A DNA stretch of 64,000 nt from Paracoccaceae bacterium (GTDB taxonomy: Bacteria; Pseudomonadota; Alphaproteobacteria; Rhodobacterales; Rhodobacteraceae). Numbering within the stretch: position 1 is the first letter of the stretch; the number at the start of each line of letters is the position of its first letter. Below the pieces are notes generated by a model, which was not told the DNA's origin, made no database searches, and saw only the letters and a program-made list of their open reading frames with translations. Position numbers and translations under genes: made by a program. The stretch is taken from assembly GCA_014872875.1 (NCBI GenBank), contig WKFI01000005.1, forward strand, positions 744,001 to 808,000, in the 5' to 3' direction. This document shows positions 48,445 to 60,914 of this stretch, piece after piece.

Positions 48445-49269
48445 ATGAACGACACGATCACCCCGGAAATCACACCTGAGATCACGGACAGCCACTGCCA
48501 CCTCGATTTCCCTGATTTCGAAGGCAAATTGCCCGAAATTGTCACCCGTGCGGCCGAAGCCGGTGTAACGCGGATGGTCACAATCTGCACGCGGTTGAAA
48601 AACGAACCCACCGTGCGGGCCATTGCCGAAGCACATTCGCCAATTTTCTATGCTGCAGGCACCCACCCGATGAGCGCAGCAGACGAACCAATGGCAACGG
48701 TTGACCAGCTGGTTGCCCTCGCTCAACATCCGAAATTCGTCGGCATTGGTGAGACGGGACTGGACTACCACTACACCGCCGACAGCAAGGATGTTCAGCA
48801 GGAAAGCCTGAAGATCCATATCGAGGCCGCCCGCCAAACCGGCCTCCCGTTGATCATTCATTCGCGCGATGCTGACGCGGATATGGCTCGGATCCTGAGC
48901 GATGAAATGGCCCACGGCGCCTACACCTGCGTCATGCACTGTTTCTCGTCTTCGGCCGAGTTGGCCAGAGCGGCCATCGATCTGGGCTTCTACCTGTCGA
49001 TGTCAGGCATTGCTGCCTTCCCCAAAAGCCAGGAATTGCGCGACATTTTCGCCGCCGCGCCGGTGGACCGGATTCTGGTGGAAACCGACGCACCCTATCT
49101 CGCGCCGCCTCCGTACCGCGGCAAGCGCAATGAACCGGCCTATACCGCCCACACCGCGCGAAAGGGCGCCGAGGTCTTTGGCATGGACTATGCCGACTTC
49201 GCCGCGCAGACACAGGCAAATTTCGACCATCTGTTCAAAAAAGCAGCGCAACACAAGGTCGCCGCATGA
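48445..49269 (+). CDS. tatD: TatD-family hydrolase
   Basis: ITDSHCHLDFPDF; GIGETGLDYHYT; LVETDAPYLAPPPYRGKRNEP. Confidence 0.95.
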   Translation: MNDTITPEITPEITDSHCHLDFPDFEGKLPEIVTRAAEAGVTRMVTICTRLKNEPTVRAIAEAHSPIFYAAGTHPMSAADEPMATVDQLVALAQHPKFVGIGETGLDYHYTADSKDVQQESLKIHIEAARQTGLPLIIHSRDADADMARILSDEMAHGAYTCVMHCFSSSAELARAAIDLGFYLSMSGIAAFPKSQELRDIFAAAPVDRILVETDAPYLAPPPYRGKRNEPAYTAHTARKGAEVFGMDYADFAAQTQANFDHLFKKAAQHKVAA

Positions 49270-50066
49270 CATCCGAGTTGCGTTTCACAATCCTGGGCTG
49301 CGGTTCCTCGGGTGGGGTACCACGACTGGGCGGACACTGGGGTGACTGCGACCCGAACAATCCACGCAATGTCCGCCGCCGCTGTTCCATGCTGGTCGAA
49401 CGCGAAGGGCCAGAGGGCGTGACGACGGTGCTGATCGACACCACGCCCGACATGCGGTCACAACTGCTGGACACCGGCACCGGGCGGCTCGATGGCGTGG
49501 TCTACACCCATTCCCACGCCGACCATGTGCACGGCATCGACGACCTCCGCATGATCGTTTACAACATGCGCGCCCGGATCTCGGTCTGGGCCGATGGCGA
49601 CACTCAGAACGCACTTCTTAGCCGTTTTGGCTATGCTTTCGTCCAACCCGAAGGCTCACCATATCCCCCTATTCTGGAACTCAAATCCATTCCCGGCCCG
49701 TTCGAGATTGACGGCCCCGGCGGACCAATCCCGTTCCGCCCCTTTACGGTAAACCACGGCTCGATCGATTCACTCGGCTTCCGGATCATGGACCTTGCGT
49801 ATCTTCCGGATGTGGCAGAAATGCATGACGACGCCTGGTCCGAATTGGTGGACCTGGATTGTTGGATCGTGGATGCCCTGCGCAGAACACCCCACCCCAC
49901 CCATGCGCATCTGGACAAGGCGCTGGAATGGATCCAGCAGGTCAAACCAAATCGTGCCGTGCTGACGAACATGCATATCGATCTGGACTATGCCACTGTC
50001 GAGGCGGAAACCCCGGACAACATTACACCGGCCTATGACGGCATGGTGATCCGCTACTCACTGTGA
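49266..50066 (+). CDS. MBL-fold metallohydrolase (PhnP-like)
   Basis: TILGCGSSGGVPRLGG; YTHSHADHVHGIDDLR; RAVLTNMHIDLDY. Confidence 0.92.
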   Translation: MTSELRFTILGCGSSGGVPRLGGHWGDCDPNNPRNVRRRCSMLVEREGPEGVTTVLIDTTPDMRSQLLDTGTGRLDGVVYTHSHADHVHGIDDLRMIVYNMRARISVWADGDTQNALLSRFGYAFVQPEGSPYPPILELKSIPGPFEIDGPGGPIPFRPFTVNHGSIDSLGFRIMDLAYLPDVAEMHDDAWSELVDLDCWIVDALRRTPHPTHAHLDKALEWIQQVKPNRAVLTNMHIDLDYATVEAETPDNITPAYDGMVIRYSL

Positions 50067-50205
50067 GCCACGAACGCGCCTCCACACGACCCCATCAGGG
50101 GAGAGCAGCGCAGGCACCCGGTTTCTACTCGTCCGAAACACAAAAAAAGTTGGCCGCCCCTTCGTCTGAGCGTAGGGAAGACTGCTCCCGCCCGGGTCAC
50201 CTCAA

Positions 50206-51138
50206 ATGTTCCAAAGTCTGATCGACGTCATCCTGCCGGTCTTTCTGGTGATCGGCGCCGGTTATGCCACGACGCGGGCGGGTTACTTCAGGTTCGAACA
50301 TATCGACGGGATCATGCGTTTTACGCAAGGATTTGCGATCCCCTGCCTTCTGTTCCGTGCCATTGCCGATCTGGATTTGAGCACCAGTTTCGACCCTGCC
50401 CTTCTGGGCAGTTTCTATTCCGCAGCGTTCCTGTGCTTTCTGGCCGGTCTTTTCGGCGCGCGCATCATTTTCAAGCGCGACTGGGAGGATTGCGTCGCCA
50501 TCGGTTTCTGCTGTCTCTTTTCGAACTCGGTCCTGCTGGGCCTTCCCATCACCGAACGCGCCTACGGACCAGAGAACCTGACCGGCAATTATGCCATCGT
50601 CGCCTTCCATTCCCCCTTTTGCTACGGCGTCGGTATCACCGCGATGGAGATCATTCGCAACCGAGGTCACGGCGGTTTCAAGACCGTTACCTCGGTCCTG
50701 AATGCCATGTTTCGGAACGTTCTGATTCTTGGAATTGCTCTGGGGTTCGTCGTCAACCTGACGGGTTTCGTAATACCAGAAACCGTCGATAGCGCCCTGT
50801 CTCTGGTCATACGTGCGGCGCTTCCCGGCGCCCTGTTTGCCTTGGGAGGCGTTCTGGTTCAGTACCGACCCGAAGGCGATCTGAAGGCGATCCTCTACGT
50901 TTGTTCCATTTCACTGCTACTGCACCCCATTCTGGTTTGGACGTTTGGAAAAACCCTTTCCCTTCAAGAGGATCTGTTCCGCTCCGGAGTTTTGACCGCC
51001 GCCATGGCTCCTGGTTTCAACGCCTATATTTTTGCCAACATGTACGGTCGCGCCAAACGGGTTGCGGCCTCGTCGGTGTTGATTGCCACCGGGCTGACGA
51101 TCCTGACCGCTTGGGGTTGGCTGACTGTTCTGGGCTGA
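50206..51138 (+). CDS. AEC-family transporter (auxin efflux carrier-like)
   Basis: Ten-TM-like hydrophobic protein: VILPVFLVIGAGYATTRAGYF...FSNSVLLGLPITERAYG...APGFNAYIFANMYG. Confidence 0.9.
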   Translation: MFQSLIDVILPVFLVIGAGYATTRAGYFRFEHIDGIMRFTQGFAIPCLLFRAIADLDLSTSFDPALLGSFYSAAFLCFLAGLFGARIIFKRDWEDCVAIGFCCLFSNSVLLGLPITERAYGPENLTGNYAIVAFHSPFCYGVGITAMEIIRNRGHGGFKTVTSVLNAMFRNVLILGIALGFVVNLTGFVIPETVDSALSLVIRAALPGALFALGGVLVQYRPEGDLKAILYVCSISLLLHPILVWTFGKTLSLQEDLFRSGVLTAAMAPGFNAYIFANMYGRAKRVAASSVLIATGLTILTAWGWLTVLG

Positions 51139-51186
51139 AAATTCCCGGTTGACGAAATGCTCCGCGTTCCCCTACCAATTGCCTCA

Positions 51187-51290
51187 CGCAGGGGGGTCCC
51201 GCCAAGGGGACTGAGAGGCGGACGGGGCAGATGCCCGGTGAAGCGACCCTTTGAACCTGACCCAGTTGATACTGGCGGAGGAAGCTAGGT
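51187..51290 (+). promoter_or_regulatory. TPP riboswitch (THI element)
   Basis: AGGGGGGTCCCGCCAAGGGGACTGAGAGG...ACCCTTTGAACCTGACCCAGTTGATACTGGCGGAGGAAGCT, directly upstream of thiC. Confidence 0.95.
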
Positions 51291-51415
51291 ATGCATCGCC
51301 AGGGGACCCGTACGCCCCGAGCCATGCAGGTGCCGAACAAGGGGACCGTACACCCCCTGTTTCCAGCGCGAAATCACCTGGTGTCTTTTTGAGTGAACGC
51401 TTGAGGAGCACCTGA

Positions 51416-54204
<2,789 letters not shown>

Positions 54205-54373
54205 AGTGTCCAGCGCGACGCTGGCCTTGGCCCTGCCGGAACTGGGCTTTACCAGCCCCGCCGTCGCCACGGCACTGAACGGAACCTTTGTTCCGCGCGA
54301 CGCCCGTGATGTGACCCACTTGAAAGACGGGGACCGGTTGGAAGTTTTGGCCCCAATGCAAGGAGGTTAAGGT

Positions 54374-55141
54374 ATGCTGATTTACGGATCCGAAATTCAC
54401 TCCCGATTACTTCTGGGCACAGCTCAATACCCGTCACCCGCCATCCTTTCGGAGGCGATCCGGGCCAGCGGATGTGAAATCATCACCGTCAGTTTACGCC
54501 GTGAAACCGCCGACGGATCGGGGGCAGGCTTCTGGGAGCTGCTGCGCGACACCGGCACCCGTATTCTGCCCAACACCGCAGGCTGCCATTCAGTGCAGGA
54601 GGCCGTGACCACCGCCCAAATGGCGCGGGAGGTGTTTGGCACCAACTGGATCAAGCTGGAAGTGATCGGCCATTCCGACACGCTGCAACCGAATGTCTTC
54701 GGCCTGGTCGAGGCCGCACGTATCCTGTGCGCCGACGGGTTTCAGGTTTTTCCCTACACAACAGATGATCTGGTGGTCGGTGAAAAGCTGATCGAAGCGG
54801 GCTGTGATCTGCTGATGCCCTGGGGCGCGCCCATTGGTTCGGGCCAGGGTCTAAGAAACCCCGACGCACTGCGGGCCATGCGGGCGCATTTTCCGGACGT
54901 GCCCTTGATAGTGGATGCCGGGATCGGGCGGCCTTCGGACGCGGCACAAGCGATGGAGCTGGGCATGGATGCGGTGCTGTTGAATACCGCCATCGCCCAG
55001 GCCGGAGACCCGATTGGCATGGCCCGCGCCATGGCGCTGGCGATCCAAGCAGGACAAGCCGGGTTTGTTGCGGATCCGATGGAGCGACGGGACATGGCCG
55101 TACCCTCGACCCCGATCCTTGGTCTTGCAGAGCTGGCGTGA
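54374..55141 (+). CDS. thiG: Thiazole synthase ThiG
   Basis: [59 protein letters not shown]. Confidence 0.97.
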   Translation: MLIYGSEIHSRLLLGTAQYPSPAILSEAIRASGCEIITVSLRRETADGSGAGFWELLRDTGTRILPNTAGCHSVQEAVTTAQMAREVFGTNWIKLEVIGHSDTLQPNVFGLVEAARILCADGFQVFPYTTDDLVVGEKLIEAGCDLLMPWGAPIGSGQGLRNPDALRAMRAHFPDVPLIVDAGIGRPSDAAQAMELGMDAVLLNTAIAQAGDPIGMARAMALAIQAGQAGFVADPMERRDMAVPSTPILGLAELA

Positions 55142-55746
55142 TGGAACGGTTTTATTTGATCGTCAGCCATGTCAGTAGGCTGGAACTGCTTGTCCCTCAC
55201 GGGGCCAAGCTGGTGCAATTGCGGATCAAGGACCAGCCCGAAGTCGAAATCCGCCGCCAGATCACCCGCGCCCGTGATTTCTGCGCAGTCTACGGCACGC
55301 AACTGGTGGTGAACGATTACTGGCGTGCAGCGCTGGATCTGCGCTGCAATTTTGTCCATCTGGGGCAAGAAGATATGGACAGTGCCGACTTCACCGCCCT
55401 GCGCCGCGCGGGAATTCGCTTCGGCCTTTCAACCCATGACGAAAGCGAACTGGAACGCGCTTTGTCTCACGATCCGGCATATGTCGCGCTTGGACCGGTC
55501 TACCCGACCCTGCTGAAAAAGATGAAATGGGGACCGCAGGGATTGGAGCGCGTGACGCGCTGGAAGGCACTGGTTGGCAAGACGCCTTTGGTCGCGATTG
55601 GTGGGCTGACGCCCGAACGCCTGCCAGGTGTATTTTCCGCAGGCGCCGACAGTGCGGCCGTGGTCACCGATGTACAGCAGGCCAATGACCCTGAAGCGCG
55701 AACTCGGGAATGGGTCGCGGCCTGCGCGGCGCCGGTCCCGGCATGA
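55138..55746 (+). CDS. thiE: Thiamine phosphate synthase ThiE-like
   Basis: [68 protein letters not shown]. Confidence 0.94.
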   Translation: MMERFYLIVSHVSRLELLVPHGAKLVQLRIKDQPEVEIRRQITRARDFCAVYGTQLVVNDYWRAALDLRCNFVHLGQEDMDSADFTALRRAGIRFGLSTHDESELERALSHDPAYVALGPVYPTLLKKMKWGPQGLERVTRWKALVGKTPLVAIGGLTPERLPGVFSAGADSAAVVTDVQQANDPEARTREWVAACAAPVPA

Positions 55747-56711
55747 ACCGCTATGCCCGCCAGATGGTTCTGCCCGAAGTCGGAGCCCAGGGTCAGGCCC
55801 GATTGTCCTGCGCCCGTGTGCTGGTAATTGGCGCAGGCGGGCTGGGCTGCCCGGCGCTGCAGTATCTGGGAGCAGCCGGGATTGGGCGCATCACGATCAT
55901 GGACCCCGATATCGCCGAGGAAAGCAATCTGCATCGGCAGGTGTTGTATTCCATGGCCGATCTGGGGCGCCCCAAAGCACTTGCAGCGCAGGAGCATCTT
56001 GTCGCGACCTCCCCGGATCTGAAAGTGGCGGCCCTTCAGGATGCGCTGACCCCGGCCAATGCACCTGCGTTGGTTCATGACGCGGACCTGGTCCTGGATT
56101 GCGCCGACAGCTTTGCGGTGTCCTACATCCTGTCGGACACCTGCCACGCGTTGGGTAAGCCGCTGATCTCGGCCTCGGCGCTGGGACAATCGGGCTATGT
56201 TGGCGGGTTTTGCTGCGGCGCGCCCAGCCTGCGGGCGGTGTTTCCCGACCTACCGGACCGCGCCGCCAATTGCGCGACCGCAGGTGTGCTGGGCCCTGTG
56301 GTCGGGGTGATCGGCGCCATGCAGGCGCAGATGGGGCTTCAGGTTCTGTTGGGCAGTGATCCTTCACCGTTGGGGCTTCTGCTCTCATTTAATCTGGGTG
56401 GCTTCCGCTGCAGCAGTTTTGCCTTTCACGATGCGCCCGAGCAGGATCAGCAGATGCGGTTCATTAGCCGCTGTGATTTAACGGAGGACGACCAGATCAT
56501 TGAATTACGTCCTGCAAGCGAGGCCCCCACACTGCCTCACCCGCAGGCGCGGCGAGTCGCTCCCGAGTCATTGCCCACCCTGCCCCTGCAGGACAGTGCG
56601 CGAATCGTGCTTTGTTGCCGCACCGGGTTGCGTGCCTGGCAGGCGGGGCGCGTATTGCAGGCCCGTGGCCTCAATGATGTCGCACTGCTGGCGGACCCGG
56701 GCGCGTCATGA
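55743..56711 (+). CDS. thiF: ThiF/MoeB-type adenylyltransferase with C-terminal rhodanese-like segment
   Basis: RYARQMVLPEVGAQGQARLSCARVLVIGAGGLGCPALQYLGAAGIG; C-terminal RIVLCCRTGLRAWQAGRVLQARG rhodanese-like. Confidence 0.92.
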   Translation: MNRYARQMVLPEVGAQGQARLSCARVLVIGAGGLGCPALQYLGAAGIGRITIMDPDIAEESNLHRQVLYSMADLGRPKALAAQEHLVATSPDLKVAALQDALTPANAPALVHDADLVLDCADSFAVSYILSDTCHALGKPLISASALGQSGYVGGFCCGAPSLRAVFPDLPDRAANCATAGVLGPVVGVIGAMQAQMGLQVLLGSDPSPLGLLLSFNLGGFRCSSFAFHDAPEQDQQMRFISRCDLTEDDQIIELRPASEAPTLPHPQARRVAPESLPTLPLQDSARIVLCCRTGLRAWQAGRVLQARGLNDVALLADPGAS

Positions 56712-57451
56712 AGCATGTTCTGATCATTGCCGGGACCGATAGCAGCGGGGGTGCAGGACTAAGCCGCGATGTGGCAACCGCAAGTGCCTTCGGCCTGCCG
56801 GTCTGCCCGGTGGTAACCGCTGTCACGGCCCAAACCGACAAGGCTTTGCTGTCCGCCGTACCAATGCCGTGCAAGCTAATCCGGGAACAAATCCGTTCCG
56901 CCTTTGACAGCCGCCACATCGGCGCGGTCAAAATCGGGATGCTGGGCAGCACCGAGAATGTCCGGCTTGTCACTCAGGAACTGCGCGACCGGCACGTCCC
57001 CGTGGTGCTGGATCCGGTGTTGCGCAGCACTTCGGGAAGCAGCCTGCTGACGGGCGACGCCGCTGACACCCTGATGCGGGAACTGCTGCCAGTTGCCGAT
57101 CTTGTCACCCCCAACCGGCCGGAGCTGACCGCGTTGTCGCGTGTGCCGGATGCAGACCACGCGAGGCAGGTCGCAGCTCTGAATGCGCACGCCGTTCTGG
57201 TAAAGGGCGGGCATGACAGCGGCGAAACCTGCACCGACACATTGTTTGATCGGCAGGGGATCAAGCACTTTTCCTCTCCCCGGCTGTCACGATCCAAACG
57301 CGGCACCGGCTGTACGCTTGCCACCGCGATCGCCTGCGGGCTTGCGGCAGGCCTGGGTTTGAGAGAGGCTTGCGCTCAGGCCAAGAAACACCTGCTTGCC
57401 TGGTTGTGCGAAGGTGAAACGCCCTCTCTCCCGCCCGAGCTGAGGACATGA
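56708..57451 (+). CDS. thiD: Hydroxymethylpyrimidine/phosphomethylpyrimidine kinase ThiD
   Basis: LIIAGTDSSGGAGLSRDVAT; KRGTGCTLATAIACGLAAG. Confidence 0.96.
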   Translation: MKHVLIIAGTDSSGGAGLSRDVATASAFGLPVCPVVTAVTAQTDKALLSAVPMPCKLIREQIRSAFDSRHIGAVKIGMLGSTENVRLVTQELRDRHVPVVLDPVLRSTSGSSLLTGDAADTLMRELLPVADLVTPNRPELTALSRVPDADHARQVAALNAHAVLVKGGHDSGETCTDTLFDRQGIKHFSSPRLSRSKRGTGCTLATAIACGLAAGLGLREACAQAKKHLLAWLCEGETPSLPPELRT

Positions 57452-57532
57452 AGGAAACGCCGCAACACTCTGAATTTAGAGGCGCTGGTTCAGATCAGTT
57501 TTCAGGGCAACGGCTGATATTCATCACGGTGG

Positions 57533-57549
57533 TGGAGGCGAGTACCGGA
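57533..57549 (+). repeat. Putative att site: 17-bp copy of a tRNA-Cys 3' end
   Basis: TGGAGGCGAGTACCGGA, identical to 62551-62567. Confidence 0.75.
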
Positions 57550-58014
57550 CTCGACACCATGTTTCTAAGTCATTGCATAACTTATGGTATCAAGTGAGAG
57601 GTTGGGTTTTGTGTCTCACTTGTGTGCCACCTTGTAGCCCGGATGTTGATAAATTGTCAAAATCATTCAGTGATTACCCCCGTGAACAAGGTTCTTGGGA
57701 TTTGTTCTGAAAAAATGAAGTTGACTTAGGGTATTGTAATATAATGATTAATTTGAATGTCTTGTTTGGGGTTTCACAAAGCAAGGTCGAACTGGAATTG
57801 ATCAAATTCAATTAAGTCGTTGATATGTATGGGAATTAAAGCAGGTACAACTGGCCAAGACAGATACCGAAGGGCTTTTCGTCCTACAGATCAGGCGAAT
57901 TATCTTTCGAGCCAAGGGGCGAAAGGTTTCTGTCTATATGTGAGGGATAGAATTTGTCTTTGGAAAACAGATAGATACCGGGCCTGAATGCCTGTCTTGT
58001 CGCGCGACCCTTGC

Positions 58015-58713
58015 TCAGTCCGAGTAAACCCAGCGAACGACTATGTACACGGCTCCGATGGCAACTCCGACCAATGCCCCAAGGAAGGCCGATAGGACGG
58101 GCGCAGCCCAGACTTCTAGAGAACCGAACATACCGGCCCTTGGGATCACAAGGCCGATTACGAACCCCGCCACAGCGCCACGCAGTGCCCAAAGTATCGC
58201 AAAGCGGGCAGCGGCTTTGATAGCAGGCACCAGCTTGCCTTTGTGCGCTACTATCCGCGCGCGGCCAACGTGGTAAGCCTCTGTCAATCTGGGTAGGGCA
58301 TGGGGGAACTGCGCGACAGCGGTTTGTGTGTATCCCCCTTCGGAAAAATGTTTTGAAAAATTCTGATCCGACTTTTCCAGCGCTTGCGATTGCGCAACAT
58401 GCGCCATGTCAAATCGGCTATCGCCGCTGTCGATTGTAAAGCCCTTCTCACGGGCTTCATGTATCCACGGAAGTTGTTTTCCCTCTGTAAGCCGGTCTGC
58501 CTTGTCCATGGCATATCGAATTGCAGAGTTGTCTTCATCGACACTCGATAGCTTGGTGAACAGTCGGGCCACTTGGCCATTGGCGCTATCCGCGCTTACC
58601 CCGCTGTCGGTAAGCTCAAGAAAGAACACGGACCGTACAAACCGCTTTGCACGGCGCTTGTTGCTTTGCCACAGTAAAAACCCAGCGGCACATACGATAG
58701 CGACAATCCACAT
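58015..58713 (-). CDS. Membrane protein (one N-terminal and about two C-terminal TM segments), hypothetical
   Basis: MWIVAIVCAAGFLLWQSNKRR ... GAVAGFVIGLVIPRAG..VWAAPVLSAFLGALVGVAIGAVYIVV. Confidence 0.7.
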   Translation of the reverse strand: MWIVAIVCAAGFLLWQSNKRRAKRFVRSVFFLELTDSGVSADSANGQVARLFTKLSSVDEDNSAIRYAMDKADRLTEGKQLPWIHEAREKGFTIDSGDSRFDMAHVAQSQALEKSDQNFSKHFSEGGYTQTAVAQFPHALPRLTEAYHVGRARIVAHKGKLVPAIKAAARFAILWALRGAVAGFVIGLVIPRAGMFGSLEVWAAPVLSAFLGALVGVAIGAVYIVVRWVYSD

Positions 58714-58838
58714 CTGATGACCTTCCAAATGCTTGACCACTCTCAACCCGCACAACCGGGATAGGGTCAATATCCTAAAATGGTATTATCCTAACTTGGG
58801 ATTACCCGATTGCCTGCACTCATTCAACAGGCAGTCCA

Positions 58839-59087
58839 TTGACCAAGACCCTTCGCACACCTGAACATGTTTACCTGTGCCAACGGCTCAGGCAGGTGCG
58901 CCTTGATGCCGGGCTGACCCAAGCAGACTTGGCCGAACGGCTGGACAAGCCGCAATCTTTTGTGGCGAAGGTCGAGACGCAGGAACGTAGGCTGGACGTG
59001 ATCGAGTTCGTCAAGTGGATGGTGGCCTGTGATGATCCGGCAGGAATGTTGGAGATAACTGCAGCAATTGCAGAGAGCTTGCCTTGA
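58839..59087 (+). CDS. XRE-family HTH regulator
   Basis: LCQRLRQVRLDAGLTQADLAERLDKPQSFVAKVETQERRLDVIEFVKW. Confidence 0.9.
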   Translation: MTKTLRTPEHVYLCQRLRQVRLDAGLTQADLAERLDKPQSFVAKVETQERRLDVIEFVKWMVACDDPAGMLEITAAIAESLP

Positions 59088-59240
59088 GGGAAAAGATGCA
59101 TTTGCAACGGCCCCTCGACAGCAAGTCTTTCGAGGGGCTGTTTCTAAGTGAAATGCTCAAGCAACACACTATTTTGATGCTTTTCTTTGTGATCAACTAC
59201 ACCTAGTGTTGAACACCAAAGAGGCCAAAGAGTATTTCCA

Positions 59241-60914
59241 ATGAAGTTACGCGAAGTTAGCGCAAAAAATTTTCGTACACTTGAAGACCTGACAATCCAC
59301 TTTGACGATGACTACTGCACCCTGAGTGGGCGCAATAACGCAGGGAAAACAGGTGTCGTAACCATTATCAGGCACTTTCTGGACGACGAGCGCCCTTATT
59401 TCCATGCTGAAAACTCACTGTCGTTTGATCGGGATAAGACGCAGTGGGTCACATGTGATGAGATGAGCATATCAATCCGTCTTGAGTTAGATCGTCACGA
59501 CGATGCTGAGGTGTTCTTCGTTATCAATAGGTTCGCATCAAAAGAGATTGAGGGTGATACAGCCCGGTTGCGACTCACGGAAACATTCACAACTGGGGAA
59601 AACAGTGAACTGAGTTGTCGATTAAATGGTGATGACTTGGACACTCAAACCGCCAGTGAAATTGCAAAAAAACTGAAGTCAGCGCCCAACTTAGTTGTTC
59701 ACAATTCAACTATTCCTGCTGGTCGTCTGTATTACCTTTCTGGCGAAATGACCGAGGTTCTTGAATCACATTTCTCGCAGGATGATCGGGCAAAAATTGC
59801 CGCTGCGGAAAAGAACTTGGCAAACAAAGTCAAGACAGCCGCCAAAGAGCACAAGGAAGAACTAAACCAGCTTCTGGGACGTCTTGGAGAAAACTATGAT
59901 GTTGAGTTGACCACGCTGGAACGCGGAGGGTCATCTCGGTTCCCACTGAACGTTAGACTTAATGACAAAAGCGTCAATGCGAACCTAGGTGGCTGGGGGT
60001 CAGGTACTCAAAACAGGACACGGGTTCTAATCTCGGTCCTTGAAGCCAACCGTATCCGAAAAACACAAGCTGCTGCGAACCGGCTTACGCCAGTTGTGAT
60101 CGTAGAGGAACCTGAGAGCTTTTTACACCCATCTGCTCAAGCAGAGTTCGGAAAAGTTCTTAATAACTTGGCTTCTGACTTTGGCATACAAATCTTGGCG
60201 ACGACCCATAGTCCTTACATGCTGAACCAGACACAGCCACAAGCGAACCTGCTACTTGAACGACATGTCTACAGGAATCGCTTGAAGGAAACGAGAATGG
60301 TCGAGACTTCTGGTGACGATTGGATGTTGCCCTTTGCGGATAACCTCGGCGTTGTCGCGGGTGAGTTTATCCCATGGAAGCGGATTGTATCATCCCCAAA
60401 CTCCAAGATCGTGTTGGTTGAAGGTGATATTGATGTTCAATACCTGGCCCACCTGAAAGAGAAATACCCTGAAATCTACCAACTTCCAGATGATGTTGAA
60501 ATCGTTGGGTACGGAGGAAAGGATGCGCTGAAAAACACGCAAGTCCTCCAATTCATGCTGTCTCGTTTGGAAAGAGTGTTTATTACTTTTGACCTTGATG
60601 CAGAGCGGGAAGTTAAAGGCAAACTTGAAACGATCAGCTTAAGTGAAGGTACAGACTTCTGCGCGGTAGGTGTCAGCAAGCCGGGGAAAGAGTGCATAGA
60701 AGGCTTACTGCCGGATGCTGTGCACAAAGAGGTTTACTCTGAAAACGTAGATGATGTGGCCGCTCTTGGATCGGCCAACAGCACCGCTAAGAAGCAAGCC
60801 AAAAGCAACCTCAAAAAAGCCGCCCTCGAAAAGTTCCGTAAAGCAGAACTAGAGGTGGCTGACCTAAGCGAAATGAAAAAACTGATGAGCAAGATCGCAA
60901 AGGCGTTTAAGTGA
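59241..60914 (+). CDS. OLD-family ATP-dependent endonuclease (ABC/SMC-like ATPase + TOPRIM)
   Basis: KNFRTLEDLTIHFDDDYCTLSGRNNAGKTGVV (Walker A), VVIVEEPESFLHPSAQAEFGKVL, ILATTHSPYMLN, TOPRIM KIVLVEGDIDVQYLA and FDLDAE. Confidence 0.9.
   Translation: MKLREVSAKNFRTLEDLTIHFDDDYCTLSGRNNAGKTGVVTIIRHFLDDERPYFHAENSLSFDRDKTQWVTCDEMSISIRLELDRHDDAEVFFVINRFASKEIEGDTARLRLTETFTTGENSELSCRLNGDDLDTQTASEIAKKLKSAPNLVVHNSTIPAGRLYYLSGEMTEVLESHFSQDDRAKIAAAEKNLANKVKTAAKEHKEELNQLLGRLGENYDVELTTLERGGSSRFPLNVRLNDKSVNANLGGWGSGTQNRTRVLISVLEANRIRKTQAAANRLTPVVIVEEPESFLHPSAQAEFGKVLNNLASDFGIQILATTHSPYMLNQTQPQANLLLERHVYRNRLKETRMVETSGDDWMLPFADNLGVVAGEFIPWKRIVSSPNSKIVLVEGDIDVQYLAHLKEKYPEIYQLPDDVEIVGYGGKDALKNTQVLQFMLSRLERVFITFDLDAEREVKGKLETISLSEGTDFCAVGVSKPGKECIEGLLPDAVHKEVYSENVDDVAALGSANSTAKKQAKSNLKKAALEKFRKAELEVADLSEMKKLMSKIAKAFK

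Noticed and set aside
47325-50066. Possible operon novelty in tmk-holB-tatD-MBL
   Set aside because: Ordinary conserved core gene order in alphaproteobacteria.
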